Below, one piece after another: positions 25,735-33,727 of a DNA stretch of 64,000 nt. Numbering within the stretch: the stretch's first letter is position 1; the number at the start of each line of letters is the position of its first letter. Both the position numbers and the translations under genes were made by a program. The DNA is from Acidithiobacillus ferrianus (GTDB taxonomy: Bacteria > Pseudomonadota > Gammaproteobacteria > Acidithiobacillales > Acidithiobacillaceae). Below the pieces are notes generated by a model that was given only the letters and a program-made list of their open reading frames with translations, made no database searches and was not told where the DNA came from. The DNA lies in NCBI RefSeq assembly GCF_010378095.1, contig NZ_WNJL01000001.1, positions 1 to 64,000 on the forward strand, read 5' to 3'.

Positions 25735-27236
25735 GTCTTGTCCTTTCCCTTCAGTCCGTACAGCGCCTGATACGCGGCGAACATGTGATTTTCCTGGTAG
25801 AATCGTTCGACGCGCGCGATCGCGGCGGAACTCATCTTTGTCCAGATCTCACGATGATACAGTACCTTTTCAATGGAGACCGCCAGCGCATTCGGATTGG
25901 CGATTGCGACGACCTCTCCTGCCGCACCTATGTTCCGGTCCTCAGGTGATTTGCCCAGAATCAGTTCACGACATGAGCCGACATCCGTGGCGATGACGGG
26001 TATGCCGGCGGCAAAGCTTTCGAGCACCGCGAGAGGTAAACTTTCGCTGATCGAACTCAGGACGCTCAGACGGATACCGCGAAGGATCTCCACGGTGGAT
26101 CGGTAACCAAGAAACTGCACTTGTGTGTCTAATCGCAAGTGTCGGATGAGTAATTGACACTCCCGGAAATACTCTGGATCTTCTTCTTCAGGGCCGACGA
26201 TCCAAGCGCGTATGTCGGGATCGCGATCGGTCAGCAGTCTGACGGCACGAATGTAAGTTTTGATGTCCTTGATGGGTACGACACGACCGATGAAGGCGAT
26301 AATGTTCCCGGTATCAGCGAATGCGTGGCGGGCAGGGGAGAAAGTGGAAACGGAAACGCCATTGGGGATCGTGGAAAGCTTGGCGAGCGGGGCGCCGTCC
26401 TTGATTTGCAGATCGCGCGCGCCGGTGTATAGGCTGACAATATGATGGGCTTCCTGATAGGCGGCTCGCGCTAAAATCTCAAAAAAGCGAATCCAGAGCT
26501 CTCGGATGTAACTGACAGCATCTCCTCTTTCAAGAAATCTGCCTTTATCGTGGATCCATTGTGCAAGCATAAGATCGATACGCCTTTCTTTGGTGTAAAT
26601 ACCATGCTCGGAAACAATCAAAGTTCCCTTCTGGCTATATGCGAGCAAGGCACCCAAATAACCGGAATAGCCCGTGGATGCACTATGATAAACCTTTGCG
26701 ATCGGAGCATTTTCAACAATTTTTTTCAGTAACCATAGTGGGGAGTGCATCCCGCGTAGTGTCCAGAAGTAATCGATAAAGGCGGGTTTGTTCTCGATGG
26801 CTTGGTAGGATTCCAGGAAGAAGTCCCAGATGGCGCGGTTGTGCATAAACTGTTTTTCAGTGGTACCCATGCCATCGACAAGACTTTGTATGTCTATGCC
26901 GGAAGCTTCCGACAGGGAATCCTGCCGGAAACTCGCATGGGCGGCGCGGATTCTCTCTATGTCGGGCGCCACGTGCGATGGCTGCCGGGGAGCACGCATA
27001 TATTGCACGTCATACAGAAAGTGCTCCTCGTAGTGCAACACGTTATCCGCTATGACGTATTTTTTGCCGTCATAATCACTGCGGGCGCTGCCCAGAAAGA
27101 TCACCCCAAAGCGTAGGTTTGGAAAACCATGTAAAAGTCGATTCACCCATGAAGAAACACCGCCTTGCACATAGGGGTAAGTTCCTTCGAGGAGCAACAG
27201 TACATCGAGGGGCATGGACGATGGATCGTCTTTCAT
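25722..27236 (-). CDS. pelF: Pel polysaccharide glycosyltransferase PelF
   Basis: A 504-aa GT4-family, GT-B-fold cytosolic polymerase. The start LLLLEGTYPYVQGGVSSWVNRLL is typical of PelF. The C-terminal half has RVVPIKDIKTYIRAVRLL, WIVGPEEEDPEYFREC and the EX7E motif in ESLPLAVLESFAAGIPVIATDVG. It polymerises UDP-linked amino sugars into Pel. It overlaps pelE by 4 bases and pelG by 13. Confidence 0.96.
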   Translation of the reverse strand: MKDDPSSMPLDVLLLLEGTYPYVQGGVSSWVNRLLHGFPNLRFGVIFLGSARSDYDGKKYVIADNVLHYEEHFLYDVQYMRAPRQPSHVAPDIERIRAAHASFRQDSLSEASGIDIQSLVDGMGTTEKQFMHNRAIWDFFLESYQAIENKPAFIDYFWTLRGMHSPLWLLKKIVENAPIAKVYHSASTGYSGYLGALLAYSQKGTLIVSEHGIYTKERRIDLMLAQWIHDKGRFLERGDAVSYIRELWIRFFEILARAAYQEAHHIVSLYTGARDLQIKDGAPLAKLSTIPNGVSVSTFSPARHAFADTGNIIAFIGRVVPIKDIKTYIRAVRLLTDRDPDIRAWIVGPEEEDPEYFRECQLLIRHLRLDTQVQFLGYRSTVEILRGIRLSVLSSISESLPLAVLESFAAGIPVIATDVGSCRELILGKSPEDRNIGAAGEVVAIANPNALAVSIEKVLYHREIWTKMSSAAIARVERFYQENHMFAAYQALYGLKGKDKTWQE

Positions 27237-28156
27237 TTCTGGGCACCCTGCCAGAACAGGGCACTGGCTCCATAGCGTGGTGAAAGGCGGAGTGCCCCGA
27301 GGCGATTAAATATAGTGCTTACTTCAGTAAACTCACCTTGCCGGTACCGCGCTATCGCGAGATATGGGGCAATAACAATTTCCGGAATCCCCCTTTTTTG
27401 TGCCAACAGAAAGAGCGCGGCAGCGAATTGGAGTTGCCCCCATTCCAGAGCGCGCAAACCGTGCAGAAAAGTCATTGACGCGCTGCCATGCTCGGATGGG
27501 GTGCTGGGGTCCACAGGAGAAATGTTTTGCTGGGCAGAAAACGTGCTGACTCCGATCTCCTGTGATTGCTGATGGGCAATATTCCACTCGATCCAAGCTT
27601 GGTGTTCAAGCAGGGTTTGGCGGACGGTGGGGTTGTTGTTTTCTTTCAGCCGATTTTCCAGATTGATCAGCAGCATGGTGTTTTTATGTTCGCGTAGATC
27701 TAGCGCACTATAGGCCAGTAGACGGACCTCCTCCGCTGGGTCGCTGAGTGCGCTGCGCAACAACCGATATTGCTCACTGTACTGAGCTTCCGTAATTTGA
27801 GATATGGCATGGATACGCTCACTGTCATTGATCGAAAAACGTAAACGTGCCGGTATGCTGCCCATCGCGGTACCCGAAAATTCCAACGGTAGTTCACCAA
27901 GATATTCTGGAATAACCACCGCCTGGGTGGCCGGTCGTATTATCCTATGCTCTACTATTCTAAAATATAGGGCGTAAATCATGGCAATAACTGGACCGAA
28001 AAATGGAATGAAAACACTGAGAACGATCGTGATCATTATGACAAAATAATTCTGTCTTTTCTCATGTCGTGGATATATGATGAAAGCAATTAAGGATCCA
28101 GTAATGAGATATATGATATAAGGTATGGAATACAAAACATCAAAGTGCAAGCTCAT
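27233..28156 (-). CDS. pelE: Pel biosynthesis inner-membrane protein PelE
   Basis: 307 aa. Two hydrophobic helices near the N-terminus (PYIIYLITGSLIAFIIYP and VIMITIVLSVFIPFFGPVIAMIYALYF) precede a cytosolic helical-repeat region with TPR-like units (LLRSALSDPAEEVRLLAYSALDL; ALEWGQLQFAAALFLLAQKRG). This topology and its position between pelD and pelF identify it as PelE, a subunit of the PelDEFG complex. It overlaps pelD and pelF by 4 bases each. Confidence 0.9.
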   Translation of the reverse strand: MSLHFDVLYSIPYIIYLITGSLIAFIIYPRHEKRQNYFVIMITIVLSVFIPFFGPVIAMIYALYFRIVEHRIIRPATQAVVIPEYLGELPLEFSGTAMGSIPARLRFSINDSERIHAISQITEAQYSEQYRLLRSALSDPAEEVRLLAYSALDLREHKNTMLLINLENRLKENNNPTVRQTLLEHQAWIEWNIAHQQSQEIGVSTFSAQQNISPVDPSTPSEHGSASMTFLHGLRALEWGQLQFAAALFLLAQKRGIPEIVIAPYLAIARYRQGEFTEVSTIFNRLGALRLSPRYGASALFWQGAQK

Positions 28157-29433
28157 GGGACACGCTCTGCTGGCAGGATCGTGTGGAGAAGCGCGGCCGG
28201 ACTTTGACCGCCAACGGTGTAATCATGGATGGAGGTACAGTGTGTCTGCCAACTTTCACCGAAGCGATCGTTCATTTCCAGGCTCACCCGTGCCATATGA
28301 CCGTCAATGCTTGCCGCACCGGAGAAGGGCAGCAGGAAGATGATCCGTACCGATTTCTCCGTAGTGTATCGCCATACGATATCGAGACCCCGGCGCAACG
28401 TGCAGAGATGTCTGGAGAGTGACTCTGAGTGTTCATCGGGATGGAGCGTGTAAACCAGGAGCGTGCTCGTTACCTGGTACTGCCTATTTAATTCTGCCAA
28501 TACGGTGAGTTCAACGGCGAAATCATCCGGACAGTCCGGCCATTCGCGAAGGACATCCAGACCCTTTTCTATAGCCATATTGTGGTTACAGAAATAACGA
28601 AAGATGACCCCTATGACTCGAATATTATCTTCGTTCAAAGAGAAAAATGATATGTCCGATACGGCAAGTACAATCTCATGGCCATGCTGGACATTGTCGA
28701 AAAGATAGATCGCTAGGTAATGTCTCATTTGTGCGGGATCCAAATCGACCAGCGAACGACTTTCCTGGTGTTCGATCGCGCTTAGGTACACGGGGTCTGT
28801 GGGTTGGAATGGCCCCAGATCGCCAAATCTCGCCACTTCTAGTGGCGTGCGATGATGGCTTTTCACATAGATTCCGGCGGACTGTACACCGCAGGTCTGG
28901 TTGAGCAGATACAGAAACTGCTCACCGAGATCCTTGGTAAGCGTACCACCGGAAATGATGGCGCTGTGTTTAATCTCCTGCAGCGCGGAGCGCAGAGAAA
29001 TCGGTTTATAAATCAGATTTTGTTCCAGTCGCTCTTGCGAAATGCGTGCAACATATAAATCGTCTGTCAATCGCGTCATGCGTTCTTCGAGAACCTCTGA
29101 CCGTGCTTCGCTGCGGCGCCGGCGAGAAGTCCAGACATCCGAATATTCTCCGCATATCAGGGTAAGGAGGATCAGGCCGGTAAATGCCGGAAGCCATTCT
29201 GTGGAAGGCTCTGGCCTCCAGAAGAGGCTGGTCATGAGCGTCAGCACCGCAAGCAATCCCGGAGTGACCCCATAGCGCAATGCCACCAGTGTCGGCGCGA
29301 GCCATAGCCAAGGAAACGACTCATCGAGAAAAAGCGGATTCCGCGAGTGCCACACGAACGACAGGGCCAGTGCCGTCATAGGAATGGCAACCGCCTCTAT
29401 CCAAGGCATCCAGTGCCGGCGCGTGGTCATCAT
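28153..29433 (-). CDS. pelD: c-di-GMP receptor PelD
   Basis: 426 aa. Four membrane helices lie within residues ~10-100. A short coiled coil (RSEARSEVLEERMTRLTDDLYVARISQERLEQ) follows, then a GAF domain (residues ~150-285), then a degenerate GGDEF domain lacking the catalytic motif. The c-di-GMP inhibitory-type site RxxD is present as Arg348-Gly-Leu-Asp351 in LCTLRRGLDIVW, so nucleotide binding is likely retained. PelD turns c-di-GMP into activation of Pel polymerisation. It overlaps the pelC stop by 4 bases. Confidence 0.94.
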   Translation of the reverse strand: MMTTRRHWMPWIEAVAIPMTALALSFVWHSRNPLFLDESFPWLWLAPTLVALRYGVTPGLLAVLTLMTSLFWRPEPSTEWLPAFTGLILLTLICGEYSDVWTSRRRRSEARSEVLEERMTRLTDDLYVARISQERLEQNLIYKPISLRSALQEIKHSAIISGGTLTKDLGEQFLYLLNQTCGVQSAGIYVKSHHRTPLEVARFGDLGPFQPTDPVYLSAIEHQESRSLVDLDPAQMRHYLAIYLFDNVQHGHEIVLAVSDISFFSLNEDNIRVIGVIFRYFCNHNMAIEKGLDVLREWPDCPDDFAVELTVLAELNRQYQVTSTLLVYTLHPDEHSESLSRHLCTLRRGLDIVWRYTTEKSVRIIFLLPFSGAASIDGHMARVSLEMNDRFGESWQTHCTSIHDYTVGGQSPAALLHTILPAERVP

Positions 29434-29960
29434 CGATCGAGCGCGCGGTCTATGAGACGATTTATGATCCGCTGCGCCAGGTTACTGGTGCTGGCCTGCG
29501 AGAAATCACCCCCGCTTGCGTTGGCGACACCGCGCCATATGATTTTGTCACTGTGTACATCCACAATCCAGAGAGTCAGGCTTACGGCGGCCTTGGCGTT
29601 GATGCCTGCCCGATAATTCCATTCGTCCACGGAACCGCTGAGCGCATAATTTGCTCCTGTGCGGTGTGCGTTGCGCAGCGCCGCTGCATAGCGTTTTTTC
29701 CAGTTTCCGCCCAACAGTTCTTGGGTGCGCGTGTCATTGGGCAGGTTGCCAATGACGGTTTCGCCATCGGCCTGGAGGACCGCGGCCGCCATGGACGCCG
29801 CACGATCATTGGCCATGGGAGTTTCGGTGTTGTTGGCGAAGGGCAGTACGCTCCAGGAGGCCTGTTTATCCAATTTGGGGTGTTTGGCACTTTTGATGTC
29901 CAGATTAGCGCACCCGACTAGCATTAAAACCAAGGGAATCGACAGCAGCAGCTTTTTCAT
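29430..29960 (-). CDS. pelC: Pel outer-membrane-associated lipoprotein PelC
   Basis: 176 aa with a lipoprotein signal MKKLLLSIPLVLMLVGC, lipidated at Cys17. The body has WSVLPFANNTETPMANDRAASM, ANYALSGSVDEW and LTLWIVDVHSDKIIW, matching PelC. PelC forms a dodecameric ring funnel below the PelB pore. It lies between pelB and pelD, with 12 bases to the pelB stop. Confidence 0.94.
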   Translation of the reverse strand: MKKLLLSIPLVLMLVGCANLDIKSAKHPKLDKQASWSVLPFANNTETPMANDRAASMAAAVLQADGETVIGNLPNDTRTQELLGGNWKKRYAAALRNAHRTGANYALSGSVDEWNYRAGINAKAAVSLTLWIVDVHSDKIIWRGVANASGGDFSQASTSNLAQRIINRLIDRALDR

Positions 29961-29972
29961 ATCAGGCCCTCT

Positions 29973-32879
29973 CTATGGCGAGAAATAATAGGTGTAACTT
30001 AAATGGACTTCCCGCTGATTCAGTGCAAGCGCGTTACCACCTTGCCCTTGACTGTAAGACAGGCTCAGTTCATCGGGCCCCCATAGGGGGGTATGCATAC
30101 CGGCGCTGAATAGATATTGGAAGCCGAATAGTGTGTTATTGTATACGCTGACGGCTAGATAGGGCGTCCAGCGAAAGTTTAAGGCGGGTTCCGCCGAGCC
30201 TAGGGAAAAGTGGAGACCATAGTCTGCGTAACTACCCGCCAGCACATTGGAAACGTCACGGCCAGTTGGGAGCAAAGTCTGAGCAAGCAGACCCGTCACG
30301 TTCGCGGCGCGATGTATATCGTACATATTGGCAAACGGCCCAAGCGCATAACCCCAGGCCCCCCAGTGATGATGCCAGGTTACGGAAATGCCGCCAAAAC
30401 GACTGCTACCTACGGGTGTACCATCCTGTCCTTCGTACCGTGTCCAGCCCGCATAAAGACTTTCAGACCAGTCCGCATGGTTGTGATCGATCTGTATTTG
30501 CGCGTCATTTTTCATGCCCGCAACGGCCAGGGCAGGACTTTGGGTGGCACGCCGATGAAGGCCTAATCTGCCGTGGATACTGAGTCCGTCACCTAGGGCG
30601 TATTCTCCGGAGAAATCTCCGGTGAGGAAATGACGCATTGCGTCACGCTGGCCCGCGTATGCCTGAACTCGCCACAAAGGATTTTGCAGAAAAAAGCCGG
30701 TTTCCGCCGATTGCTCTCTGGCCGGGATGCCCGTCAGGAACGATGCGGTGTCAGCGGTTTGCCAATGATAGGCGCTTCGTAAGAGAAGTCCCCAGTTTGG
30801 TCCAATGAACAACTTCCCATGGAGGATGGTGGCATAACGTTGTAATCCACTGAAAGAGAGCCAACGGGTTCCCAAGGTGACGACACTGGCATTGTGGGAC
30901 ACCACCTCCAGATATTGCTGGCGTAAGTGTTGATCTCGCGGATTATCCTGCAAACGCTGAAAAGCCCAGTATTGTGCCCGGGCATAATCTCCAAGCATGA
31001 CATAGGCCCTGATCAGGTCATGGGGGGATAACCTGTGCGGGTGCGCCACCAGTGTAGCCAGCGCATCGAGATCATGGCTCCGCAGGGCGAGACTGAGGCG
31101 GACCCAGTCGGGCACGGGTTGGGGGTCGGTCCGCATGAGCGCCCGGGCGAGATCCCAGTGTCCTTGGGCCATGCTCCAGGAAATGGCAGGGAGATAGTCG
31201 CCCTTCCGAGCGGCGGCCAGCATAACGCGCAGCGTGCCGTTCCCACCCGTTGGCGCGGCCGCGAGGGCGCGAGCGAGCAGATGGAGGTGTTGCGTCATAT
31301 CAACGGCGACCTGACGTCGCAGGCTCCACGCCCTTCCGCGCAAATCGTTGTCACTCAGAATGTCAGCCTGGTTCAAGATGGCATCGGGACCGCTGGCCTT
31401 CTCCTGCTGCAGATAAAGCGCGAGTTGCGGACGATGCATCACCTGAGCGGCATTGATGAGCGCGTTGCGGAGATTGCCCGGATGGTCAAGGTTGCCGATC
31501 AATAACGCCCGTAGGAGCGCCTCGTCTTTTTGGTCGATCAACAACCAGATCAAATCGGCTTGAATGGCCGTATCTCCCGGACGGATGTCCAGGGCCTGAG
31601 CATAGTCGGCTAATGCTCTGGGTAAATCTTTTCGCGCTATGGCCAGTTGGGCCTCAGCGATCCAATAAGCCGGATGCCGCCTTAGTCTTAAAGGGTCCCC
31701 ACGGGGGATCGTTTTCAGTAGCCTGGCGAGCGCGCGCCAATGCGCCTGGTTGGCGGCCAGAGAAATACTTTCAAAAAAGAAGAGGGGTGACCGAAATTGG
31801 CGCCAGCCCTGCCGGGCTATGGCGAAGGCCGCTTGCGGCTGGTTGTTCTGGGTAAGCATGATCAGGCGCTGCACATCATATCGGTTCGCCGCGCCCAAGA
31901 GGTACAGCCGTTTTTCCGCAGCCAGTGCGGCCTTATGTTCGTTCAGCGTCCACGCCAGCACCGCGTAAAGACGCCAGAAGTCCACATCGCCCAGTGTGGC
32001 CTTAGGCTCGGCGGCCCGCATGGCCGCCATCGCCGCTGAAAACTGTCCTTTCATGGCGAGCAATTGGGCTTCTCTCAGCGCGGTGGCTGGCATGGATCCA
32101 TATATTCGGTCGGACTGTTGCAGTGCGGCAAGACTTTGCCCGATCCGACCCATCTGATAAGTCAGGTAGGCTTTTTGCTCGAGTAGAAAGTGGCTCTGGC
32201 GGTGGCGCAAGGCGGCGTTGATGTCAGCCACCGCTTTATTCGGCTGGCCCAGTTCGCCATAGGCAAAGATCAGCGTTTTCCAGTCCGCATCGCTCAGGGT
32301 TCCGTCGCGCGCGGCTGGGGACAGCATCCCGACGATGACATCCGGGCGCGCCAGGGCGACGGCCAGGGTGACGGTAGCGGCTTGCGCGGTCGCGTCCCCG
32401 TGGGCCGCCAGCCAGCGCCATTGACGAAGCTCCTCCTCGCGCTGACCGAGCCAGGCCGCCACCCGGATGAGCCGCTTCCGCCAGTGGGGACTGTCCGGGT
32501 TCTTGTGCACCGCGGTCCATGCCACGCGATAGGCATTTTCAAGCTGGTGACTCTGCAAGAAGGCCTGATAAGCGAGATCATAGAGTTTTGCGTGATAGGC
32601 GCCGGGAAAGGGCTCTACGGCGAGAGGGGGATGATACCAGTTCGGCGAGATCCCCCCTTGATCCAGATAAGACAAGCCCTTTCCACTCTTGAGACTTCGC
32701 TGCAGATTTGCGGCAAAAGCATTACCAATCTCATTACGCACCCGATGTGTCCGTAACCATCCCGCGGCATCTTTCGACAAACTGCCTGGAGCATCCCACC
32801 AGTCGGTAGCAAAGCTGAGGAGGGGCAGCAGACTGCTGAATAGGAGTGTGGCCACGCCATATATCTTCAGAAGTTTCAT
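29973..32879 (-). CDS. pelB: PelB C-terminal part: periplasmic TPRs and outer-membrane porin
   Basis: 968 aa with its own signal peptide (MKLLKIYGVATLLFSSLLPLLSFA, cleavage near 24). Residues ~30-650 are TPR-like helical repeats (for example NAYRVAWTAVHKNPDSPHWRKRLIRVAAWLG and LAIARKDLPRALADYAQALDIRPGDTAIQADLI). The last ~300 residues alternate in beta-barrel fashion and end SYTYYFSP, an outer-membrane strand. In Pseudomonas, PelB is one ~1190-aa protein. Here the barrel part is a separate gene that starts inside the stop codon of its N-terminal partner. Confidence 0.9.
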   Translation of the reverse strand: MKLLKIYGVATLLFSSLLPLLSFATDWWDAPGSLSKDAAGWLRTHRVRNEIGNAFAANLQRSLKSGKGLSYLDQGGISPNWYHPPLAVEPFPGAYHAKLYDLAYQAFLQSHQLENAYRVAWTAVHKNPDSPHWRKRLIRVAAWLGQREEELRQWRWLAAHGDATAQAATVTLAVALARPDVIVGMLSPAARDGTLSDADWKTLIFAYGELGQPNKAVADINAALRHRQSHFLLEQKAYLTYQMGRIGQSLAALQQSDRIYGSMPATALREAQLLAMKGQFSAAMAAMRAAEPKATLGDVDFWRLYAVLAWTLNEHKAALAAEKRLYLLGAANRYDVQRLIMLTQNNQPQAAFAIARQGWRQFRSPLFFFESISLAANQAHWRALARLLKTIPRGDPLRLRRHPAYWIAEAQLAIARKDLPRALADYAQALDIRPGDTAIQADLIWLLIDQKDEALLRALLIGNLDHPGNLRNALINAAQVMHRPQLALYLQQEKASGPDAILNQADILSDNDLRGRAWSLRRQVAVDMTQHLHLLARALAAAPTGGNGTLRVMLAAARKGDYLPAISWSMAQGHWDLARALMRTDPQPVPDWVRLSLALRSHDLDALATLVAHPHRLSPHDLIRAYVMLGDYARAQYWAFQRLQDNPRDQHLRQQYLEVVSHNASVVTLGTRWLSFSGLQRYATILHGKLFIGPNWGLLLRSAYHWQTADTASFLTGIPAREQSAETGFFLQNPLWRVQAYAGQRDAMRHFLTGDFSGEYALGDGLSIHGRLGLHRRATQSPALAVAGMKNDAQIQIDHNHADWSESLYAGWTRYEGQDGTPVGSSRFGGISVTWHHHWGAWGYALGPFANMYDIHRAANVTGLLAQTLLPTGRDVSNVLAGSYADYGLHFSLGSAEPALNFRWTPYLAVSVYNNTLFGFQYLFSAGMHTPLWGPDELSLSYSQGQGGNALALNQREVHLSYTYYFSP

Positions 32880-33727
32880 GGAGAAACCGTTCCACCGGAC
32901 AACGCGGAGAATAAAATATTCGCCGCGATCTTCGGTTCATCCGCCGCCATGGCCAATGAAGCCATACGCAGCACGATATTTCGTTCCTTGGCCAGTTGCG
33001 GCAACTGGCGTAGCGCGTTTTGACCCCGTTTTAATGCGGCCTTGGCTCCCGCTGCACTTTCAATGAGATTCAGCCCGGTTAGAAAAAAATGACTTTGTCG
33101 CGCGGGATCTTTCTCGACGAGTGCCAGTGTGAGATAGATCATTCCGGCCTTCGCACCCTCTCCAGCGGCGGCCAGCGTGCTGGCCGCCTGTTGGCGAAGA
33201 TAGAGGGCCTGTTCAGGGTGCGATCGCGCCGCCGCCTCCCAAGCGTCCGCCGATAATTGGAGATCGCCCAGTGCGGCGGAACGGGTGGCGATAGTCTGCC
33301 ATTCCTGCGCCGTCCAGCCGCCCAGAGAAACAATGTCCTGGGTGCGCCGTCGCAGGGCTTTCCATGCCGCGATCCGCGCCGCGCTCCCTGTGGGCAGACT
33401 CATGGTTTGTTCCCAGTGGAATTGCCAGGACAGCCAGCGCACCCGCCGGAAGGTGGCGCTCCGAGAATTTTTCAACAGTGGCGCCAACTGTGCCTGAGCG
33501 GCGGCAAACTGACCGCTGTCAGCGAGTATCTGTGCGGTCTGCAGTCGCGGTGACAGGGTTACGGCCACTGTTGTGTTCCGGCCTTGCGGCCGCCAGCCGT
33601 AATGGATGGCAACCGCCAAGGCGAGGGTGCAGACCACGACAAAGAACAGCAGCAATGGCAGCGGTCCAGCCAGTCGTGGCGATTCAATACGGTTATGATT
33701 TGTCACAACGGACACGCAGGTTCGCAT
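32876..33727 (-). CDS. pelB: PelB N-terminal part: membrane anchor and TPR-like repeats
   Basis: About 283 aa. One hydrophobic helix (LPLLLFFVVVCTLALAVAIHYGW) is followed by TPR-like helices (AQILADSGQFAAAQAQLAPLL, SADAWEAAARSHPEQALYLRQQAASTLAAAGEGAKAGMIYLTLALVE). It occupies the place of the PelB N-terminus between pelA and the barrel gene and overlaps both (4 bases with the barrel gene). The start is uncertain: ATG at 33727, or GTG at 33715 or 33706, none with a good ribosome site. It probably stays anchored in the inner membrane. Confidence 0.78.
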   Translation of the reverse strand: MRTCVSVVTNHNRIESPRLAGPLPLLLFFVVVCTLALAVAIHYGWRPQGRNTTVAVTLSPRLQTAQILADSGQFAAAQAQLAPLLKNSRSATFRRVRWLSWQFHWEQTMSLPTGSAARIAAWKALRRRTQDIVSLGGWTAQEWQTIATRSAALGDLQLSADAWEAAARSHPEQALYLRQQAASTLAAAGEGAKAGMIYLTLALVEKDPARQSHFFLTGLNLIESAAGAKAALKRGQNALRQLPQLAKERNIVLRMASLAMAADEPKIAANILFSALSGGTVSP

